DNA of 25,519 nt, taken from Chara braunii. Lineage: Eukaryota > Streptophyta > Charophyceae > Charales > Characeae. The stretch covers positions 3,674,774 through 3,700,292 of the forward strand of contig BFEA01000053.1 in the NCBI GenBank assembly GCA_003427395.1. The letters run 5' to 3'. Under the pieces are notes generated by a model. That model was not told the origin of the DNA. It searched no databases and worked only from the letters and a program-made list of their open reading frames with translations. The position numbers were made by a program, and so were the translations under genes. This document shows, piece after piece, positions 18,546-25,519 of this stretch (position 1 is the stretch's first letter; each line of letters opens with the position of its first letter).

Positions 18546-19650
18546 AGGGGTACAACTCAAGGTCTCCTTTAGACGTGTGAAAGCCTCCTGACACTCTGAT
18601 GCCCAAAGAAAGGAAGTGTCTTTCTTTGTGAGATCGGTCAAGGAAGTTGCGATAGAAGAGAAACTCGGAATGAACTTCCTATAATAAGAAGCAAGCCCCA
18701 AGAATGACCGGACATCGTGAATGTCAACAGGCCGCGACCAGTCCTGAACTGCAGCAACTTTCGTTGCTTCAGGAGCCAACCCCTCTCCAGAAATGAAGTG
18801 TCCTAGATAGATCACAAAGGGAACCCCAAAAGAGGATTTCTCCCTGGTGATCTTATACTGGTTATCACGTAAGGCCTGGAGGACCAGAGCCAGATGTTGC
18901 GCTTGCTCCTGGGCAGATCGACTGAATACCAGGATATCATCCAAGTAGACAACTACAAATTTGTCCAGGTAAGGCTTGAGTATGCGATGCATTTCTGTTT
19001 GGAAGGTGTCTGGGGCATTGCAAAGACCGAATGACATGACCAGGTACTCGTAAGTACCATACCTGGTTTTGAAGGTTGTCTTGTGGACATCGCCTTCAGC
19101 CATCTCAATCTGGTGATAGCCAGATTTGAGATCGATCTTGCTAAAGATGGTACAACCCTACACCATATCCAACGCATCATCAATACGAGGAAGGGACTCT
19201 GTGGACTTCCTCGTGATTTTATTGAGACTGCGATAGCCCACACACATCCTGAATTCACCATTCCCCTTTGGAACAAAGAGGACTGGTGCCCCAAACTCGG
19301 ATGTGTTGGGCCGGATCCAACCTTTGCTGGTCAGGGTCTCCAACTCTTTCCTGAGCTCATCAAGTTCAGTAGGTAACATCATGTAGACTCGACCCTTGGG
19401 AGGGACCGAACCAGGCATGATCTCAATCTTATGTTTGGTCTACCTATGGACAAGTCCAATAGGCTCCTCCATAAGATATGAGAAGCGGTCAGCAACCTGC
19501 TGAATTTGAGAGGGACAAGGAGTAGTTTTCACATCAGTCTGTTTGACATAAGCCACGAACCGACGAGTGTGGTCAGTCTGATGCGAGAAACGCAGAAATT
19601 TGCGGGCATTCATGCAGTAACAGCAGTTGGCCAGATGGTACTCATCAACC
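18526..19650 (-). pseudogene. Reverse transcriptase (pol), broken and fused to a deletion junction
   Basis: Minus-strand frame with TAG stops at 19440-19442 and 19158-19160. Upstream of the first stop are IQQVADRFSYLMEEPIG and a conserved-looking HKIEIMPGS follows it. RT motifs in order are GWIRPNTSEFGAPVLFVPK, RMCVGYRSLNKIT, FSKIDLKSGYHQI, VMSFGLCNAPDTFQ, the catalytic VVYLDDILVF (YLDD near 18933-18950), YLGHFISGEGL and VRSFLGLASYYRKFI. These are the usual Ty3/gypsy RT fingers, palm and thumb elements. The enzyme copies element RNA into cDNA in the virus-like particle. The frame then reaches CTPVLKLP and runs straight into integrase N-terminal sequence in another frame near 18525-18538, so the whole RNase H domain normally found here is absent. 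Upstream, a frameshift near 19612-19660 separates it from the protease frame. Confidence 0.92.
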
Positions 19651-20206
19651 CATGCCGCTCAGGTAGCTCAACCCTAGGGATCCACCAGTCGATCCTAGGA
19701 TTGGTGGCACCAAGCCACTGCATAGAGAATACAAGTTCAAAGGGGACATTAGGAAACACGTAGAAATTTTCTCCCTGCTTATTAAATGTCACAGGTAGGC
19801 CTTTGACAACAGTCGTGATCCTGACTGTGGAAGAGTCCCCAATGCGAACCTCTATAGGTTGTTGCAATTTCACTAATCTTTGATCCAAGTGCAGCTTGCT
19901 GACTGCCTTGAGAGATATGAAGTTGCGAGTGGCCCCACAGTCCAAGAACCCTTTGATCTTGGCTCCCAGGATAGAGGGTCGAAGTAGGATGAGTTCTGAC
20001 CTATGCTTTTTCTTTTCCTGCAAGGACTGGAAAATATCAGCAAAGCACTGAGCATCCTCCTCCTCCCACGTCTCATCCAGCTCAGAGTCCTCAAAAGTGA
20101 AGGACCCTGAAGATGCAACTCCCAGAGAAGAACCAGCGAGAGAATGTGAAGATTCACCTTCATCAGAAAGTGAATTAGCACTGGTGGAAGAAGCTGCAGC
20201 TTCCAC
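19610..20206 (-). pseudogene. Retropepsin-like aspartic protease region (pol N-terminal part)
   Basis: A 198-residue minus-strand open stretch. It has a Ser- and Glu-rich linker (residues 1-55), then ILGAKIKGFLDCGATRNFIS at about residues 79-98. Here DCGA (89-92) is the active-site motif of Ty3/gypsy proteases, which more often have D-S/T-G-A. Downstream, VRIGDSSTVRI and VFSMQWLGATNPRIDW fit the protease C-terminal part. The protease cleaves the Gag-Pol polyprotein. The frame is in a different phase from gag (+1 relative to it) and from RT. The last ~15 residues before the stop are out of frame, because VDEYHLANCCYCMN in another phase continues into the RT frame. The upstream in-frame sequence begins at the hairpin at 20215-20237. 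Confidence 0.85.
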
Positions 20207-20214
20207 CTCTCTCT

Positions 20215-20237
20215 GCTCTAGTTTTTTTAACTAGAGC
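20215..20237. other. Perfect 9-bp hairpin with A5 loop at the gag/pol junction
   Basis: On the element strand GCTCTAGTT-AAAAA-AACTAGAGC pairs completely. The gag frame terminates at a TAA formed inside it, and the protease frame runs through it open in the +1 phase. This could be a recoding structure or a chance palindrome; the A7 run lies after the gag stop codon, so it is not a simple -1 slippery site for gag. Confidence 0.5.
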
Positions 20238-21728
20238 TGCATGTGGACCTGCGAGGCATGCTGAGACAGTCCTTTAAAAAGTGGTCCCCCTCGCACCTCA
20301 GGTAGACACCCTTGTCTTTTTTCTTCCTCCAAATTCCCTCCTGGATCCTGAGTGCATGCCAGGGGAAGGTGGGAGGATCAAGGGGGTCAGCTGGCCAACA
20401 GACGTCTCGTGCTAGTGGTACTTTCTGGACACCAGGGGAAGAGGCACGTCCCTTACCTTTTCCCTTGCTGCTGGTTGATGCTTTCTGGGTTGGGGCCTTG
20501 CCCTTAGTTAGGCTCATCAAAGCATCAGCCAAGGCAAGAACAGCAGGATTCTGCAGCAGACGAGGAAGTAGTCCCAGATGGAGGGGTCCCACCCTGGGAT
20601 GCTGCATCATTATCTGAACTGGAAGCTGCAGCAGCAAACAGGGCATCCTTCCTCCTTCTTCGCCCCTTTGAGGAGGGTCCCTTCCTTCCTTCAGAAGGTG
20701 CTTCCTGGTCATGGAGTTTGGACTCCAGGTCCAGTGCTGCTCTGGCAAAGGACCGCCAGTCCTTGTAGCCCTGAGAGAATAATGCCAGCTGGTATTGCTC
20801 AGGCTCTGCACGTACAAAATGAATGAGCAGATCCTGCTCACTCATCTCTAATCCTGGAGTCGATGTCAGACTCTTAAATGTAAAATAGAGTTTGGACAAG
20901 GAGCTATCAAATTTCTTTTGGCCCAGACGCATAATTTTGGCTGCTGCCTTCCTGGCCTGCTCCTTGTCTGCATACGTATCCTGCAGGGCCTGCAGAAAAC
21001 CAGCCACCCCCAACCTCTGTGCCCAATCTTGCTAGAGGTAGAGGTGCACCATTTCAGTGCAGTCCTCTTTAGACGAGCAAGGATGGCAGACACCTTCACA
21101 TCCTCACCACATTTGAGCCCACTCAGGCAGGTTCTTTGTGCAGTTACCCAATCTATAACGTCCACCTTTGGGTCCTCACCAGAGAACATGGGTGGAGGGG
21201 TCAGCTTGGGCCGCTGCATATCAAATGGGTTAGAGGGTTGAGAAGATGCAGGTGAGTTAGGTATAGAGGGAGGAAATGTGGGTCTGGATTGTGGGGGCTG
21301 CTGAGGGTCTGCTTGAGAAGGCAAGGAGAAGGAAGAACAGTCAGAGTGGTTGGGATCTTTAAGTGAGTGAAGATCATATCCAGTTTAGAAGAAATGTCAT
21401 CCAACTTTTTGGAAAAAGTTGAATGACTGTTCTCCAAACTGGTGATCCTCTCATCCCAGTTAGTAAAATAAGAACGGTGAATATCATCCTGTAAAAGGAT
21501 GAATTCAACCATGTCCTTATTGTACTGGCTGGAAGTACCACTAGTCCTGACCTTTTCTACCTGTTTCGAAGTTGCTTCTTCCTTTCTCTTCAGCTCGGCT
21601 TTTGGAGCCTCAACTGCCTGGGTTTGTTGGCAGAGTTTCTCCTCCTGAGCCCGCAGCTCAGCCTCTAAAGGGTCAAGCAGTATCTCAGGCTTCACATCAG
21701 AAGCCTCTCCCTTCTCAGCATCTGCCAT
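20227..21728 (-). pseudogene. Gag (capsid/nucleocapsid) pseudogene with three frameshifts
   Basis: The start is ATG at 21728, after a leader of about 1.5 kb. The N-terminal part has a Glu/Lys/Ala-rich coiled-coil-like stretch (LEAELRAQEEKLCQQTQ to KQVEKV, residues ~22-62) and KLDDISSKLDMIFTHL. The frame shifts near 21330-21350 into a Pro-rich linker (DPQQPPQSRPTFPP) and the capsid start (PPPMFSGEDPKVDVIDW). It shifts again near 21015-21050 into the capsid core (LGVAGFLQALQDTYADKEQA, FDSSLSKLYFTFKSL, YKDWRSFARAALDLESK), and again near 20545-20580 into LADALMSLTKGKAPTQK and a basic KGKGKGRAS tract. It ends with a zinc-knuckle-like YLRCEGDHFLKDC. The first knuckle Cys is Tyr and the Cys-to-His spacing is short. 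Gag normally assembles the particle and packages RNA; this copy cannot. Confidence 0.85.
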
Positions 21729-23180
21729 TTTAATTTATCCCACAATTCAGATAAAATAAAATAAGCAAATAAACAAAGACAGACAAGAGGTAACAGAAAT
21801 TGGATTTTCTCTACAGTACTCGTCCAATTACTGCCACGTGACTGAAGAGAGAAAGTTGGTTAGTCTGAGCAAGTGAGTGCTCAGTCTCTGCAAACCACTT
21901 GAGGGTCAGGGTCAGTTAAGAGTAATCTCAACAAAAACCAATTGCACGCTTTTCCAATCCCTGCCCTGACACACCAATTGCATGCAATAATTGCAAATCC
22001 TGCATCAATCAATTGCAGGATGTAGTCCTGGACTAATTAGAAGTTACACAGAGTGACTAATTAGGGATAAGCGGGTGTCCACCGATGACCAAGGTGCAAC
22101 GATTTACATGGTATCCTATTTTTATACCTACCCTACTGACTTCACCACTTTACGACCCTCTATGCCATACCCTGGTTATGGCGAATTACAGCAAACACTG
22201 TAACTGACTCAAAACTTCAAATTACACTGTGCGATTTCAAACACTGACTATATATTGAATTGTGATTTACCAGGGACTGACAAAATTGAATTCTGACGGA
22301 TAGAATTGGAGTTATGACTAACTGTAGTCTAACCAAGCTTCAACTATGTCAGCGCAAAATTCAAATTTGTATTATCACTAACAACAAGACCCTGAATACA
22401 TCAATTCACTACACAGTATGAATCGCAATACTGTAAGCAGTCACAGATGAAAGGAGGACAAACAGGGTTAGTAGAAGTCAAAGGTGAGAGGTAGGGGAAA
22501 TTGGCTATGGCTGACATGCAGTTTGAATTTTCTTTTTCAACTGTCTTCTAACTGACAGACCGAATTTAGCTATTCTAAAAATAGCCCCAGAATCGCCACA
22601 CAGAATAGAGTAAGGAACACACATACTTCAGGATCAACTCAGAAGAAGATAAATGAAACTTGAGCTATGGCTGACTAGTCAACCCTATCTCGCCAGTTTC
22701 ATCTCCTGTTGATTCCCAGTGTTCCCTCGTACCAAACGTCCTGAAACTTGGTGATCCAACAGATTACCCTGAGGCGCTTCACCCCCAATTGTCAGATTCA
22801 ATGAATTTTGACACGTAGGTGCGGATAACTGACAAACTCCGTGCAGCACCACATCACCCTGCTTGGAAATTGGCGATCCTGACCCAATTTCAAAACCGCA
22901 ACCTCCTGGGATCACTTCTTTGCCAATCGCCAATCTATAGATGAATCGCCCCCTCAGAGCCTCCCAGGCCTCTGAGCATCAATTGCCAACCTCTTCTGCA
23001 CAACCCTAGGCAGGAGAGAGTCACTCTCTGCCCAATTCTTCTCGCCACACACTCACTACCACCACCCTTACTAACAACAACCCTGAAGATGATAAATCGC
23101 CATGAAACTCAACTCTAGTATTTCGCCAAATGATGATGGTTCCTCCAACTCATAAATCGCTCCAGAGTCTGGATCCAATC
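21729..23180 (-). other. Untranslated leader of the chromovirus
   Basis: Lies between PBS and gag on the minus strand, about 1.45 kb, which is long for this role. I see no convincing coding sequence. It contains a perfect hairpin, ATCCTGCA (21997-22004) with TGCAGGAT (22014-22021), beside the TTGCATGCAA palindrome near 21979. Such structures could serve packaging or dimerisation, but that is inference. Confidence 0.6.
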
Positions 23181-23192
23181 GCTCCGATACCA
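23181..23192 (-). other. Primer-binding site, initiator-Met tRNA type
   Basis: On the element strand, two bases after the 5' LTR end (...TCATAACA), the sequence is TGGTATCGGAGC. The standard plant initiator-Met PBS is TGGTATCAGAGC, so this differs at one base. It marks where the tRNA primes minus-strand cDNA synthesis, and it fixes both the element orientation and the LTR edge at 23195. Confidence 0.88.
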
Positions 23193-23194
23193 AC

Positions 23195-24233
23195 TGTTAT
23201 GATTCAGGTTGTCTGTTGTTTGAAGACCAACGCTCACTCACATGAACTCCTAGGTATGTCCAAACATACACAAAAGGAAGGGAAGAGGATAGGAGTACCA
23301 CACCGCACAAGGAGAGATAAACACGGCGGAAGATTTGACCATGCGGTATGACAGGGTACAGTGAAAGTGCAACTCACTCCACTCAATCCTCACAACCAGT
23401 CATAAAGGAAAGCCCAGTAGATCACATCCATGAAATAATGAAACGATGATAGTCCAAATCCAGTATCAACACTGTTTATGAAACTCAGAGTCTCGATTTG
23501 TTAGAATAATCTCAAAACTATGATGTGTTGTTCAGAGATGAGCAGCGCTTCACTCCCCACCCCTGATGAACCGCTATCACTACCCTTGAGTCCCTGAAAC
23601 ATCAAGCACCACCCAGATACAGCCTCCAAAGGGAAACGCCACCCTGAAACAAGCCTCTTAGGCCAAGCGCCACTCAGAAGATGAAGTAGAAGAACAACGC
23701 CACAGTATCTGATGATGACGAAGTGTCGGAAGACTCCCCGGGTGGAAGTCTGCAGCAGCGCCACCACTCCTGACAAGATGATCTCTTAGGAAGATGCTGC
23801 AGCGCCACAACCCTGGAACCCCACTCCAGAGGAACGTCCCGCAGGGCACCAACTTCTCTCGCCTCCAACAGACCTCAATAACCCAGACCTTTGTACAACC
23901 CCGCGTGATGACAGAGTACAACGAAGGTCAAAGCTATGGCCGACGCTCCGAACGTCTGGCTAGGTTTGTCTCCTTCCACGCTGAGTCGTCACCACTTCCG
24001 GTTCACGAGTAGCACAACAGCGATGTACTCGGTACCAACTTCCGAAAGCCCTGAAGCGATGTGCCTAACCTATCTATAGCTACTCTAGCCTAGACTCGAC
24101 CTAGACCTGACTGACTGACCGACCGGTACCGATTCTGTTTCGGCCTCAAGGGCCTCTCCCAACCGGGCTATAGGCTGTAGGACCATCTATTAGCATAGGC
24201 CCTTAGGGCCTGTCTATTCTATAGGTAGCCCGA
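23195..24233 (-). repeat. 5' LTR of the chromovirus, interrupted
   Basis: Starts TGTTATGATTC on the plus strand, next to the PBS, and aligns with 15863-16913 up to CTATAGGTAGCC. It then departs into unrelated DNA at about 24231-24234. The missing ~200 bases correspond to the U3 start on the element strand. Compared with the other LTR, three of six AGCGCCAC sites have lost their CpG, and most differences are C/T or G/A changes, consistent with decay of methylated DNA. Confidence 0.85.
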
Positions 24234-24782
24234 TGTCGGGACTGGTGAGTCCCGAATAACTTCCCATGACTCGAGAGACCGAATATGAACGAGCTATGCA
24301 CAATAGAGAAATCCAAAGTGAGATGAGATAAAGGACTAGGCCGCAGGAGGGAGTAATGCCCTGGGGCGAGAACCACAGGGGGAAAGAACTAAGCGGTGGC
24401 AAGCGAGCGAGCGCAAGAACAGGGGCACAGAGAACATAGCAGGAGGCCGGGAGGGCCATCAGAATGCAATAAGACTAAGGCCAAGGGGCCCTTTGAATTA
24501 GCAATTGCAGCGCGACAACAATAAGGGAATGAGGAAGTCGAGGGATGGGCGGCCAGAAGCCGTGGGAAGCCAGAAAATGAGGGGCCAACGTGGGGGCCAC
24601 CTACGGGAGCCTCGGAGTGGAGGCCCACGACCAAAGAGATCAGCACTCACAAGGCGCGAGGAAAGACTAAGGAGAGGGGTCGCTATGGGGCGACAAGACG
24701 CCCAACGGGCATAGGACACCTCGGGGAAAGGCACCCGGGGCCACGTGAGACTAAGTAAAAATAATGGCGTCCGGGGCGAAAT

Positions 24783-24911
24783 GTGTCGGGGACCGCCGAC
24801 GGGACTAAGTGTCGGGGACCACCGGCGGGACTAAGTGTCGGGGACCACCGATGGGACTAAGTGTCGGGCACCACCGATGGGACTAAGTGTCGGGCACCAC
24901 CGACGGGACAA
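24783..24911 (+). repeat. 26-bp tandem repeat, 5 copies
   Basis: The unit is GTGTCGGGGACCACC followed by GACGGGACTAA. Copies start at 24783, 24809, 24835, 24861 and 24887, the last one base short. Variation among copies is small (GCC/ACC, GGC/GAT/GAC, GGGGA/GGGCA). Each unit contains TGTCGGG, the same heptamer that begins the second element at 24234. Confidence 0.92.
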
Positions 24912-25455
24912 GTGGCGGGGACATGTGAAAGTCCCAAGAAGAAACGGCGGCACCTCATGAGGGAAAAATAATAAATGCAAGGTGCACCATCAAGATCGAT
25001 ATCTTGACGGCCAAGAATATTAGCACCACTAGCGCAAGTACTAGTGGTGACAAACGGGAAGGCCAAAAGGAAAGGGAAAAGTAAAGAAAACTGAAGTGGG
25101 AGGCATGGGAGCAATCCGAAAAATCTCGGATCAGCCTCCCTCAAGAAAATAGAGTCAAATAAGACCCCATGTGAAAAATAGCCCTCCGGGAGAAAATCGG
25201 AGTAGGAGGGACCATTGTGGGAGAAATGTAGGAGTAAAAGAAGGCTCTCATGGGCATGGGAAGGCCATTATTGCAGTCCGAGAAATAGCGGACTGCACCT
25301 TGGGCATAGGGAGGGCCAAAACTAAGAAGAAGAGGCTAGAAAAGGGCCTTAACGGCCACTTAACACTTGGCATGCTAGAAAAAAAGAGAGAAAAGAAAAG
25401 AAAATGGGGGAGAATAAGAAAAAAAAGAGTGAGAGGGAGTGAGTGAGTTGGCCGT

Positions 25456-25497
25456 CAGTAGGGACTGCCATAGGTAGGGACTGGCAGGTCCCTACTG
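25456..25497. other. Nested hairpin with GGGACTGG core
   Basis: CAGTAGGGAC (25456-25465) pairs perfectly with GTCCCTACTG (25488-25497). Alternatively GTAGGGAC (25474-25481) pairs with GTCCCTAC (25488-25495). The core GGGACTGGCAGGTCCC resembles GGGACTGGTGAGTCCC at 24238-24253, the start of this element. Confidence 0.6.
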
Positions 25498-25519
25498 TCC
25501 AAGAAAGGAGGAGAAAAAA

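Larger units (their letters stand above)
15863..24233 (-). mobile_element. Degenerate Ty3/gypsy chromovirus LTR retrotransposon
   Basis: Minus-strand element with order 5' LTR (23195 and rightward), PBS (23181-23192), leader, gag, protease, RT, integrase with a C-terminal chromodomain-like segment, PPT (17118-17130) and 3' LTR (15863-17115). The order protease-RT-integrase defines Ty3/gypsy, and the chromodomain-like tail points to the chromovirus lineage. The copy is non-functional: it has frameshifts in gag and near the protease/RT boundary, four in-frame stops, loss of RNase H and altered zinc-binding residues. The LTR copies differ at roughly 20 of the first ~170 aligned bases by my count, so the insertion is not recent. 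It abuts the 91-bp satellite on the left. Its right end is interrupted by another element, so the target duplication cannot be checked. Confidence 0.93.
24234..25519 (+). mobile_element. Second mobile element interrupting the 5' LTR (partial, unclassified)
   Basis: The chromovirus LTR breaks at a TGTCGGGACTGG start. TG followed by such GC-rich sequence is typical of LTR termini, but I see no protein domain, so the type is uncertain. The sequence is purine-rich on the plus strand. It carries a hairpin at its first bases (TCGGGACT 24236-24243, AGTCCCGA 24248-24255), a 26-bp tandem repeat (24783-24911) and a related hairpin near 25456-25497. Open frames on both strands are short, basic and composition-driven. 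The element continues past the window, so its far end and target duplication are unseen. Confidence 0.6.

Noticed and set aside
20215-20237. Standard -1 slippery heptamer (A AAA AAC) for gag-pol
   Set aside because: The gag stop codon precedes the A run and the needed shift is +1, so this heptamer cannot act as a normal -1 site for gag.

Overview
This is a gene-poor, repeat-dominated stretch of a eukaryotic nuclear genome, most probably from a land plant or a charophyte alga. The evidence for that is a chromodomain-bearing Ty3/gypsy (chromovirus) retrotransposon whose primer-binding site fits the initiator-Met tRNA, as in many plant LTR elements, together with long microsatellites, minisatellites, an AT-rich satellite and an assembly gap inside a dinucleotide repeat. 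The species cannot be fixed from this. No intact host gene is convincing anywhere in the window.

Layout. 1-1480 is one copy of a dispersed repeat: a ~53-bp CT-rich minisatellite, a (CT)n tract and a conserved block. A second copy lies in opposite orientation at 12040-13258 and contains a 32-base N gap. 1771-2753 holds an older, diverged inverted pair. 2754-5330 is non-coding apart from three degenerate copies of a ~40-bp motif. 5331-6745 is an array of ~62-105 bp units. Each unit carries an almost invariant CCCT-AACTTA-AGGG core hairpin flanked by basal arms that change sequence from unit to unit yet mostly remain complementary. A 198-bp MITE-like insert with a TTAA duplication interrupts one unit. 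6746-8300 is featureless or triplet-rich. 8340-9270 holds decayed Asp/Glu-rich coding-like segments with splice-like junctions. 9344-10860 is a diverged long tandem duplication interrupted at 10469-10774 by a near-perfect palindrome containing a 59-bp tandem duplication.

13985-15862 is a ~91-bp satellite in about 20 copies with a ~755-bp higher-order period. A minus-strand chromovirus is inserted against it: 3' LTR 15863-17115, then integrase, RT, protease and gag reading leftward from about 21728, PBS at 23181-23192, and 5' LTR from 23195. It is dead: it has several frameshifts, four in-frame stops, a missing RNase H domain and mutated zinc-binding residues. Its two LTRs are clearly diverged. 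The 5' LTR is cut at about 24233 by another element that begins TGTCGGGACTGG and runs off the window end.

The most novel signal is the covarying hairpin array at 5331-6745. The rest mainly documents layered insertions: satellite, then chromovirus, then a second element, with independent MITE-like and palindromic insertions on the left side.
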